From NCBI RefSeq assembly GCF_032854445.1, contig NC_088300.1, forward strand, positions 39,710,458-39,774,457: a stretch of 64,000 nt of DNA, written 5' to 3'. A model generated the notes under the pieces. It saw only the letters and a list, made by a program, of their open reading frames with translations, made no database searches and had not been told where the DNA came from. Position 1 is the first letter of the stretch, and every line of letters begins with the position of its first letter. Below, in pieces: positions 53,956 to 64,000 of the stretch. The position numbers and the translations under genes were made by a program. Source of the stretch: Liolophura sinensis (lineage: Eukaryota; Mollusca; Polyplacophora; Chitonida; Chitonidae).

Positions 53956-56900
53956 CTTTAAAGTTCACTCCTACAAAAAAGAATGTGTTTAGCTACAATA
54001 AACCACCAATGATGAATATCAAGAGACCAGTCTGACTTGGAGTTCATTTATTGTTTGATTGATGTTTTTTTGGCTGTAATGGGGAATACCTAGATACTTC
54101 CTTTAAAATGACTTCAGGTTTTATAAGGGTGGAGAAAACAGGGAGAAGCCAGTGCCCTGATCTTGTCAGCTGCCAACAAACTTTCTGAATTAGTCATGAA
54201 CAAATCAGAAGGAGCTGTGAGCTTGAGGTGAAGGTCGAGTTGACTTCCCGCAGAACCCTTTATACCACTCTGCCCTGAATTTTTGATGCCAATGTCATAT
54301 AACCACAAAATCGTACTGGACCATTTTACCATCCCATCAAAATGTGATGATTCAGGTCAAATAAACGTGTAGCCAAGAGCTAACTGAGATTTGACAGCTA
54401 CAAAAAGCTTTTAATAAATGGTCGGGCAGAGGTAGTCTACCTGACTACAGAAACTCTTGTCTTAAGTGCAGCCAATGGTGGGTTCATGGGGTTATGGCGC
54501 TCTCTCTGATGACCACCAAATTCAGGTGTATTTGACCTAGAGCCTGTAAAGGTGATGCCAATGCTACATTGTAGGGAAAGTCATACTATAATTATACATC
54601 TGCAATTTTAACGGCATTATGATGGAAAGTAGATCACACAATTCCATCCACTAGCCTATTGAATCCTCTTCATCCCATATTTCTACAGTCATATGTAAAG
54701 GATATACCACCACTTCAGTTTTGATGACGTCATTTTCACTCTTTATTGCCTTGAGGAATCCACTGATGATGCTCACACATCTCTATGATTATTGCTAATG
54801 AAAACTGTGTCACTTCCTTTTATGAGGATATCAATTCCAGTCAGTTAAAATGGCAATTCATCATTTTATATGTTGTTTTATTAATACCCAATAGTGTCTG
54901 TAAATTATTTTCGTTCCAGCCTTTTACTTCATTCACCTATAGCCAGGGCTACATTTGGGCACTTTTTCAGAATATTTTCAATCCAATTAAAATCGCTATG
55001 CAAATTAAGTCATCCATTAGACTGAACACACTTGTTTGTCACACCATGCTTGGTACAAATTTTTTTTTTATTAATTTTTGCTTTTCTTGCGAATTTTAAT
55101 GCTTTTACTTCTTCATTATACTGCCCCCTTTCTACTTTCTAATCACCACCTATGGTTAAAAAAAAAAAAATTAACGACCAGTGGATTAGAACTTGTACAT
55201 ATTAAAAAAAGAAATGAAAAATAAATATCAGGAAATTTAAGTTATGGTAAACAGTACGTTTCTAATATCGTCCAGATCTCAGTGAGGCAATATCTTTGTA
55301 AACCTCAGTCCAATGTTAATATCCCTACCAGCAATTCTCAGCACCCACACCTTGGACATATGGGTTGTGTTGTATGTTGTTTAGTATCAACGTTATACAG
55401 ATTCCTATATAGTAAAGGCCTAAAGGTAACATGAAAACCCGCATTTGAGGTTCGACGGGTGCAACTCTATGTCCCGGTGGATATTCCATGCATTGTGTGT
55501 CGACTCCATTTTCTTATTCCTTGACTGTGCACCAGATCAAATTGTCATTTGCAACCAAACTAAGCATCACAGGGATACAAAGAAGATCAAAGTTGCAATA
55601 AGCAGCAAAACTGCATCAGGAAGCATATGTAATATAGTCTATACTGCACTGTAATTATTAAATTTTATCTTAATTCTTTTATCGGTTTGACTGGTGAATA
55701 TCGAAAAAAAATGAAAAACTTATAACAAAGAATTCATCATAGGAACAAAATAATACCACTTTCGTGGTCACAAGGTTAAACTACATCAGGTAGTATACTT
55801 AAATTCAAAAAACTTTGTAATGTAACAACATAAATGGAAAGTGTGCATTTTCCTAGTGACCGATACGCTGTATGCCAGTACACAATTTAGCGTGTGCAAA
55901 TGTAGTAGATTTGTCTTGAACAATTTTTGAAGGCCTGCAAGTCCTGTGTTTCTAACATGGTTCCTCAAGTTTCAGCATATACACATACTGTACAAATATA
56001 GCCCTTTTACATTCGCCATTCATGACAATACTAAGCATCACAGAAAAACTAAGAAGAGCAATTTCGTGATCAGGACAACAAACAAAGGCGAGATATTCAG
56101 AATTTTCAAATTCAAAATTTTTGTTTCACCTGTCATCACTCCTGCCGTATCTTCTAAAACCTAATTTGCTACATGTGCTAAATTTGAAGCCAATCGAGGC
56201 TACAGGTTCTGGAAAAAATGTTTGAAGTCTCAAATGTTGGACACATGCCTCAAAGAAACTTGCTGGATACAACATTTCTGGGGTTAGACTCTGTAGGTCC
56301 TTTATTCATTGTACTGGTAACAGTGATAAAAAACATGAAGAAAGTGAGAAAAAATGCAATAAAACAGAAAGAGAATATGTTGTATTTGACCCTCGACTTC
56401 CAGGTATTGGTCCCAGATAATAGGTCTAGAACTAAGACCTGCATAAATGTGTCTTTGATCTTCTGCTTAGAGCCAAACACAAAAGACAGAAAGAATACAC
56501 TGTTGCACGGTTGAATGCGTTCCCATAGTATAAAACTCCAGTAATTAGTTTCATCAAGGTTAAGTAGCTGAGAAACTTTCGAACAGTTTTGAAAACTTTT
56601 GGTGCTAATTTAATGAAAATTACATAGCACAGGTAAAAACTAAGTGAAGAATGGAAATCAGCAGCCTGAAATACATCAGAGTAGGTCAAGCTTATGCTAA
56701 ATTCAAAAATTTTTATGACATCATAGTTTTGACCAACGGTGACCTTCAAAAGTAATTTTAACACCTTTTGCAATTTAAATGTACCTAGGGTGAGCCTACA
56801 AGAACGTAACATTTTAAAACAATTGGTTCATTAGTTCTTGAGATGAAGACGTTCACAAAACCAAAAATGGCATCAAACAGGTTGGATGAAAACCGGATAA

Positions 56901-57224
56901 AATGTCTATGACTATTAGCAACACCAAAGTTTGCATAAAATGCAAAAAAAAAAAGAGTCCAGAAAAATAACATAATAATCAGACTGTCATTATTATTAAG
57001 CATGTAGATGCTCAAATGATATAAAAGATTGTCGCAATACTTCAGTTAACAGGAGTTGCATGGACAAAATCTTTGTAAATGAAAATCCATCATTGCAGTA
57101 CCTGAATGGGAGTAATTATGAAAAATATGGGCAATAATAATTATAAAAATAATTACCCGATTATAATTAGTGGTAATTGTATTAGGTTTCATAGAAATAG
57201 GTTCAGTACTTGAGGAGAAGTTGC

Positions 57225-57312
57225 ATGGACAAAATCTGAATACATGGACAAAATCTGAATACATGAATACATGGACAAAATCTGAATACATGGACAAAAT
57301 CTGAATACATTG
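57225..57312. repeat. 18-bp short tandem repeat
   Basis: ACATGGACAAAATCTGAAT is repeated four times with one ACATGAAT insertion. Confidence 0.9.
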
Positions 57313-59204
57313 AAAAGCACTACTACCTAAAGTCCTACATGAAGGTAATTATGAAAATAATTATCTGATAGCCATTAAACTTAAGCATCCAGAAGTTCAA
57401 GATGTACGGAAAGTTTCATCAACATCAGCCCAGTAGAGATACATGGACAAAACCAGGTTTGACGGACAGACAGGGTGATTCCAGTATACCCCTCCTCTCG
57501 CCAGCTTCATTGAGGGGCATATAAATAATGCAGTCGTATTATAATGTAGTTTTTAGAAAGTCAACATTCCTTGTCACATACGTTTTTTTCCAAATGCCCT
57601 GTAATCATTTAGCTATGTACAAAATCTTCCACTGAATCTGCATACAGAGTGCACAATCTAAATATAGATGGACCATGGTAGATGTGCATCCACTCGAACA
57701 AATCTTTAAAACAATCTGATTTAAATTAAGATATGCAACTGTAGGCCTACCCCTTAATGGTCATGCACCACATAAACGTTTGCCCTATAATCAGTTGGAG
57801 GTACATGTATATAACAACAACAAAATGACCCAACAAAAATGCCCGGAAAGGTAAAGGCTTTATCAACTGTGAGCCTATTGAGGAAATGAGGAAGGCCACT
57901 GACTTGGACTGTTAACAATTTCAACAACAACTCACTACATGAAAGGTGGAGTCAGCAGAATGGGATACGTGTGCTAACAGAAAACATATGCATACATGAA
58001 CAAGATAGCAAATACATACATATGCACTGAAAATAAAAAGTGACTGTGTTCAAGACTTTTTTTTTCATAGCTGCAATCTATTAGCTTAACACTGACCATT
58101 CACAATTACCAGAGATGTTTCATGAATCCTTTGAGTGCATATTGACAATTAATAGATGTTAAGGTGAAATGCACAGCCTTAACAATCCAAAACCATTTTG
58201 TTATTACACAAGACAATCAAAGGCTATAATTCTCATGTTAGACCCCCTTTAATGAGAGTGCAAAACTCTTGTTCTGTGACAAAAATATCAAATGAAATGT
58301 TGACAGATATCACTTGCCAGCTGTAACAGAACAACTTATCATGACAAGGTTAATTTCACTCCATCATTCCATCCAGCGATTGTGAAGTCATGATGTCAAG
58401 GAAAGGTTAAACATACATTAAACATGCATTTTTGCCATCAGTTTTGATACTCATTTGAACTAAAGAACAAAATACAAAAAGAATACACTGCTCATTACCA
58501 TTCCCACAGCACACTGCAGTGACATATTTCATGCAGTCTTACGCAAAGACTACATGTTAAATTTTGTTAAGTTTTTGGACGACTATGTGAAAACCACACC
58601 TTAAACAGGAAAAATTCTTTGAAATTCATAATCATAAAGCCAAGGAAGTGTGAGAATTTTTTTCGTTCAATCCAATTATGCAGTTTTTACAGCTGATCTA
58701 CTTTTCCGCTATTTTCATTGGCCAGCCCAAACCTAATTTACATACTGAAAGCATTCATATTAAGAAGTTTTAACTGACACCCAACTATGGTCATGTGTGC
58801 CAAATTTGAAGAAAATCGGTTGGGTGGTTCTAGAGAAGAAGATTCGTAAAGGGTTTTCATACAAATCCAATATGTCTGGCATGCGACTTAGGGTGACACA
58901 TGTTGGACATGAACTACCATATGATATATAGGTAAGTATGCAGATTTGGTCTAGCGGTTTTCTCTGTAACTGGCGCATCATTGTGTTAATAATTCTGACG
59001 ATTTCAAGGGGTTATGGCCAAAAAGTTCAGCTGCTAATAAGCATTTAATCAAACAGTACATACACATACACTGAAGAGTTTTATTTATACATGTTACCAG
59101 TTCCTAGCATCCACACATTCGGTAATTCCTATCCAGCATTATGATACAAGCCTTGGTAACATGCAGGCATGGCTTCTTAAAAAAAAAAAGCTGCTTCATT
59201 GCCT

Positions 59205-59312
59205 TGTTGAAAATAGGGCCAATACAGCATTGAATTTTGCTGGTGAAATAAGGCCAATACAGCATTGAGTCTTGCTGGTGAAATAGGGTCAATACAGCAT
59301 TAAGTTTTGCTG
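59205..59312. repeat. 37-bp tandem repeat, three copies
   Basis: CCAATACAGCATTGAATTTT followed by GCTGGTGAAATAGGG, three copies with a few substitutions. Confidence 0.9.
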
Positions 59313-59740
59313 GTGGATGACTTTTGATGTACATAAATGCCACATTGATCATCTGACTAATTAATATGCATGCTTTTCAATACCTGTAAATGTTGAGTTA
59401 CACTGCCTGATTTTGCAAATTACAAAATTTCAGATACCAATCTCTTATCTCAAGATTAAAATATCTAGCTGATAAACTTACATAGCGCTATTTATTTATA
59501 TATTCGACTGGAATTTTACACAGTACCCGACACATAGGCTGAAAGTGTGGGAGTACCAGCCAGCAACAACCAACACCACCCATCCCACACCTGTCCACCC
59601 CCGGCTTTCTGTACCACTGCTCAGTCACTAAGCTGCAGTGTGGGTTGAGCATATTTTTAATATATGCCTTGCATAATGCAAACCAACCAGCGATCCATCA
59701 TTTTATTTTTCAGTCACATGGTGCCCATACCATATCAATT

Positions 59741-59908
59741 ATTTATTTATTTATTTGAGTGGTGTTTTATGCTGTACTTAAGGATATTTCACTTAAACAA
59801 CAGCGGCCACCATTATGGTGGGAGGAAACTGGACATGGGTGGGAGGAAACTGGGCATGGCTTGCCGGAAACCCACGACCATCCACAGGCTGCTGGCAGAC
59901 CTTCCCTA
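59741..59908 (-). mobile_element. SINE-1, head missing, internal duplication
   Basis: (TTTA)n TTTGAGTGGTGTTTTATGCT to GGCTGCTGGCAGACCTTCCC. The segment GGTGGGAGGAAACTGG[A/G]CATGG is duplicated in place. Confidence 0.85.
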
Positions 59909-60213
59909 TCAATTAAAATGTAGCAGAATTAACCTTCTGAAAGTTAGAAATAAGGCTTTTTAGAAGATATTTCACGTCGTGACACGGCTTGGAGTATAGG
60001 TATTTACAAAATAGTCAGGGTAAACACACGCACGGCACAGACAGCATATGTTAGAGGCTATGCATAAGGAACAAGATATGATGCAACCAAAACTGTATTT
60101 TAGAATTTAAATGTTTTCTACTGAAATATACTAATCTGCATCTCTCAACTGCGAAAGACGAAATTCTGTTGCAGAAAGTTCATATAATTTTACGTGAAAA
60201 GAAAGAGATTTAC

Positions 60214-60560
60214 CAACGTCGCCGCCGATTAGATGTATACTAGAGTCAACTTGAACTTCCCTCCTTCCGCTGTAGTTTTACTTGTTATGCCTCAGTTAGT
60301 TTGACTTACAGCAGTCTATGACCTGCCACGCTGTCACATCGATCCCGTTATGACCGACTCAGCTGTTTACAGATATGTAGGTCTACCCTACATGAGGTCT
60401 TTCCAGATGATGCAAGGCTATCATTTCAATCATACCGTCGTCACCCGCCACGGAAACAAGCCGTTCCGCTCAGCGCATGTCACCTCTTTCGCGGCCACAC
60501 ACAGTTTAGGTCTGACACGTGTCTGCTGTTTACCTTCCGCGCAGCATACTTTATGCTACT
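60214..60560 (-). promoter_or_regulatory. Candidate first exon and promoter of P5CS
   Basis: On minus, GGCGGCGACGTTG|GTAAATCTC offers a donor at 60213 that could pair with the acceptor at 53971. The sequence upstream to about 60560 is relatively GC- and CpG-rich for this window (for example GTCGTCACCCGCCACGG and GTTCCGCTCAGCGCATGTC). Assignment rests on position and composition only. Confidence 0.35.
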
Positions 60561-61142
60561 ATTATTGATACTGATACGGTATTAAAAAATCGTATCTCAA
60601 ATCTGCTACTTCTGTTTAAATTACTGCCTGTTCCACTTTATCCATGCATTTATCCAAAACCTGATTATATCGAAATACATGTGAAATATTCAAGCACATC
60701 TGGGCCCACAGTTTCTATGTTTTGCTGTAGCAGTTAGTTCAAATTTTGTTCACTTATTCTTTAGCGCAGAACAATGTAGGCCTACCGTAGTGACCACGAT
60801 TTGAGTTATTTCCAGTTTTGCGTTGGCGTTTTAAGCACGTGCAATGTATGATTTATGTATTAAATTGCTTTAAAAATACTGATTAAAATCAGATCGTATG
60901 TATATGGTTTCTCCAAAAACGTGGTTAGCGAAGCTATAGGCCTATATGTGCATACGATCTGCTCCACGCTGAGCACGTTTGTCGCCTACATCGAACCAAA
61001 ATGCCCTCAAATCGCGCTGTCATTAATTATTTTTTTATAAGTTTTTGTATTGTAAAGTGTGCTATGCAGTGTTTGGTGTATTTGACGCTCATTTTATTTT
61101 ATTTCATGAATGCTAAGGATCGGCCGAACGAGAAAATCGAAA
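60561..61142. other. Intergenic stretch, nothing recognised
   Basis: AT-rich sequence with no clear gene or repeat. Confidence 0.4.
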
Positions 61143-61252
61143 TTTTGGTGGGTTTCGTCTGGGCTCTGCCCGGTTTCCTACCGTCATAATGCTGGGCACC
61201 GTCGTATAAGTGAAATATTTTTAAGTACGGCGTAAAACACCATTCAAATTAA
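61143..61252 (+). mobile_element. SINE-1 3' half
   Basis: GGTGGGTTTCGTCTGGGCTC to ACGGCGTAAAACACCATTCA; head missing. Confidence 0.8.
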
Positions 61253-63060
61253 TGCATAAACACATCCGACTCTCTGTTTTCCTCCGCCTCCTTGCTTGGC
61301 TTTGCTCTAGGAAAACGTCAAAACGAACGCTTGGCGCTCAGCACAGATAGCAAAGCAAGGAAACAGGACTAGTTGACCCGATGCCGGTATAATGTGACTG
61401 GGTGGGTGTCATGTCTGGTGTCTTCAGCGTGATACGTCAGTGGCGGAAGCACTTTAGTGGCATGAACTCGCCATGCCACATGAAGACATGTGATATGTAT
61501 ACATACACCTTATTACTCCTCGTCGTCATATGGTTGAAAGCACTACATTCACATTGACCCTGGAGCCTGTCTTCCCTAAGGCCTTCTAAATACATGTCAC
61601 AATAATAATTCATCATAACACATACTAATAAGAATGACAAACTTATTAATACATGGAAACAAATGTAAATATAATGTAGGTACATGTGGTTAAAATGTGT
61701 AAAGAACTAAATAAATAGTTTAACAGTGAAACATTATTTACAGGATAGAGTATTGGGCGACAGGAAAGATACAGACATTAGTCAGAAGTCAATGTATCTG
61801 TGTAGTGTTTAAGATAACGAGATTGAAAACTGGAAAATGTGGGAGCTTCTTTTATACCCAAAGGTAGTGAATTCCATAACAAAATGCCCGAAAAGATGTA
61901 ACTGTGTCTGAGATGATTAGTTCTTGGTTTGGGAGGGAGATACTTAAGACTTGATTTTCGTACATTAATATTGTGGATGTCTCTATTGGGAATTAGTTGC
62001 TACAGATAACTGGGAGTATGGTTCTTTAATGTTTTGTAGATAAATGAAACAGTTCTGAAGTTTATCCTTGCATTAAATGCCAACCATTTCAACCTTTGAA
62101 AAACAATACTACTGTTATTTTTTTATACAAGTCTTGCAGCTCGTTTCTGTAAATTCACCATTTTTTCACAATTGGCATTTGTACTTTTCCCCTGTACTGT
62201 AGGTCAGTAATTAAGGTAAGGTAAGATATAAAATTTGACAAAAATTTTACCACAGTAGATGGTTAACAGTTTTCGTATTCCTCTGAGAATCCCCAAGAAG
62301 TTTTAATACATTTTTGCCACATTTTGTAGTCCATGTTAGGTTTTCATCAATGTGGATACCCAAAAGTTTAGTAGACCTGGCTTTTACTAGTCTGTTTCCA
62401 TCAATTGATATAGAGAAGGAATTGTGGTTGCCTGCATTTAAGCGCTGTCTGGATCCAAGCAACATACATTTGGATTTATTGGCATTTATAAATATAGAAT
62501 TTGCTCCACACCTTCCCTTAACATCATCCATACTCTTTGCAGCTCAATTTTTGATAAATTGAACAATAAGAGTGGTGTCATCTGCAAAGTTGTCGAGCCA
62601 AGTTTCTGTATGACTGATACACAATGCTAGAACATTTAAATACGTAATAAAAAGTACAGGTCCTAATATGGAGCCCTGTGGAACTCCTCCCTGAACAAGC
62701 AAGGGATGCAGCATTTCACCACAGAAAGCAGCCATGTGCTTTCTGTTGGACAAGTGGGATTTAAAGGAATTAACAGCAGTTTTCTGGAACTTGTAGATTT
62801 CAAGTTTTTGAAGTAAAATATCATGACTAACAGTGTTAAATGCTTTTTTAACGGTACAAGTACTGTTCCAATAAGTTCCCCTTCATCAATTGCTAAACGC
62901 AAGCTTTCTACCATTTTGAAGAGAGCAGTTTCACAAGAGTGTAATGATCGTAAGCCTGACTGAGAATGCTGTAGTGAGATATTCATAAACTCTATTGTGC
63001 ACATGCCGATCAATGATTTTAGAAAACATGGGTAAGATGTAGATAGGACGATAATTTGCA

Positions 63061-63086
63061 GTTTTTTTTTTTTGTTTTTTTTTTTG
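63061..63086. repeat. Poly-T tract inside the LINE
   Basis: Two T-runs separated by a G, interrupting the reverse-transcriptase region (A-rich on the element's strand). Confidence 0.85.
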
Positions 63087-63260
63087 GGACACCCTTATGG
63101 AGAATTATGACTTTTGCCGTCTTCCGTAAGGGAGGATGTGTTATTTATCAGGTCAGTTGAGAATTTTTGCTTCCTAGCCAGTCACCTTGTTTCTCCAGCG
63201 CCTGTAATTTATTGCGCCATCTTTGCGTATGTAAATGCCCTGCTTATGCATAGAGTGAAG

Positions 63261-63336
63261 TATATCCTTAGTAACCCAGGGTGGTTATATCCTTAGTAAC
63301 CCAGGGTGGTTATATCCTTAGTAACCCAGGGTGGTT
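63261..63336. repeat. 25-bp triplication inside the LINE
   Basis: TATATCCTTAGTAACCCAGG followed by GTGGT, three perfect copies. It multiplies the PPWVTKDI-coding segment of the decayed element. Confidence 0.95.
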
Positions 63337-63619
63337 CAGACAGGTGTTTGACTCGTCTAGTTTTCAGGGAAGTATGCTTATCAAAGACATCTTTAAAGAT
63401 ATCCTAGTAATACAGACTGGGAAATGGTCACTATATGGACATGAGCAGGATATTGTCAGTACAGTAACAAAGATATGATCATTTAAAGTTAATGTTGATC
63501 TTGTCATTCGGGTTGGGAATTAACTAATTGTGTTCAAGACTAAATGAATCAGTAATGCTGCTCCATTTATGATGTGCAATGCATGGTGTGCATACTATTT
63601 TGCATACATGTAGATCAAT

Positions 63620-63885
63620 ATTTATTTATTTATTTGATTGGTGTTTTACGCCGTACTCAAAAATATTTCACTTATACGACGGCGGCCAGCATTATGGTGG
63701 GAGGAAACCGGGCAGAGCCCCGGGGAAACCCACAACCATCCACAGGTTGCTGCAGACCTTCCCACGTAGGGCCGGAGAGGAAGCCAGCATGAGCTGGACT
63801 TGAACTCACAGCGACCGCATTGGTGAGAGACACATGGGTCATTACGCTGCGCTAGCGCGCTACCTAACTGAGCCACGGAGGCCCC
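63620..63885 (-). mobile_element. SINE-1, full length, inserted in the LINE
   Basis: Complete minus copy close to the family consensus, from (TTTA)n TTTGATTGGTGTTTTACGCC to GCCACGGAGGCCCC. GATCAATATT stands on both sides (63613-63622 and 63886-63895), a 10-bp target-site duplication splitting the endonuclease codons of GDFNID. Confidence 0.96.
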
Positions 63886-64000
63886 GATCAATATTGAAAT
63901 CACCGAGAAGAATGAGTTCTTTGTGCTCATTATCGACCATTTCCAGGTTTGATTCAAATTTATGCATCCATGTTGAAGGTAAATTTGGAGGTCTATATAT

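Larger units (their letters stand above)
54000..59740. other. Upstream region of P5CS, no coding exon recognised
   Basis: Nearly 6 kb with only short overlapping frames. It is presumably an intron between an untranslated first exon and the first coding exon. Small local repeats occur at 57225-57312 and 59205-59312. The segment at 54041-54330 (GAAAACAGGGAGAAGCCAGT) looks like a diverged dispersed repeat, but I cannot place it in a family. Confidence 0.45.
61755..64000 (-). pseudogene. Decayed non-LTR retrotransposon (endonuclease + reverse transcriptase)
   Basis: On the minus strand, several frames broken by shifts and stops spell a LINE polyprotein in order. From the right edge: an apurinic-endonuclease segment (YRPPNLPSTW, LILLGDFNID); then, after the SINE, RVKHLSEPPWVTKDI. 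The reverse-transcriptase part follows: ANYRPIYILPMFSKIIDRH, SQSGLRSLHSCETALFKMVE, GVPQGSILGPVLF, NFADDTTLI, NANKSKCMLLGSRQ and LLGIHIDENLTWT. A C-terminal stretch PKPRTNHLRHSYIFSGILLW comes last. The ADD active-site motif is intact but the frame is broken repeatedly, so it is dead. The motif set fits the Jockey/CR1 group; a precise clade needs alignment. The 5' part runs off the window. Confidence 0.85.

Noticed and set aside
54114-54332. 72-codon minus frame upstream of P5CS exon 1
   Set aside because: No match to any family known to me, no fitting splice sites, and the DNA resembles a dispersed repeat.
63579-63957. SINE-encoded frames (for example [17 protein letters not shown])
   Set aside because: The same peptide recurs at every SINE-1 copy, in varying frames; it is a by-product of the repeat.

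Overview
The window is animal nuclear DNA: AT-rich, intron-rich and crowded with minisatellites and tRNA-derived SINEs. The gene families and the look of the dominant SINE suggest a lophotrochozoan, most likely a mollusc; this is inference, since no marker in the window fixes the species. Two protein-coding genes can be reconstructed, both on the minus strand, and they take up most of the window.

Gene 1 (about 11.5-28.1 kb) is a LIV-1 subfamily zinc/metal transporter of the ZIP8/ZIP14 (SLC39A8/SLC39A14) type. Eight coding exons were read from splice sites and reading frame. The TM5 motif is EEVPHELGD, with Glu where most LIV-1 ZIPs have His; this is the ZIP8/ZIP14 signature. One junction (exon 4 to exon 5) is out of phase, so a short loop exon is probably still missing from the model.

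Gene 2 (about 35.3-54 kb, possibly with an untranslated first exon near 60.2 kb) is delta-1-pyrroline-5-carboxylate synthase (P5CS, ALDH18A1). Fourteen coding exons join in phase into a complete 795-residue protein with a mitochondrial-type N-terminus, a glutamate 5-kinase domain and a gamma-glutamyl phosphate reductase domain. The two genes have unrelated functions and are simply neighbours in tandem.

Layout: 1-2.4 kb 31-bp minisatellite; 2.9-3.4 kb a second 31-bp minisatellite; 3.4-11.5 kb no recognisable gene, with SINE copies; 11.5-28.1 kb ZIP gene, whose introns hold 48-, 44-, 30-, 87- and 40-bp arrays; 28.1-28.8 kb probable promoter; 29.3-33.7 kb a 3.3-kb super-array of three repeat families between two inverted SINEs of one subfamily; 35.3-54 kb P5CS with 99-, 57-, 41-, 37- and 50-bp arrays and a foldback element in its introns; 54-61 kb mostly featureless; 61.7-64 kb a decayed non-LTR retrotransposon split by a SINE with a clear target-site duplication.

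The most notable observations are: local tandem duplications that copy exon edges in both genes (the donor end of ZIP exon 6, three copies; the C-terminal coding tail of P5CS, five copies); a roughly 740-bp foldback element; three tRNA-related SINE families; and an 87-bp array full of consensus splice donors antisense to the ZIP gene. No CRISPR array, rRNA gene, intact tRNA gene or prokaryote-style operon is present.
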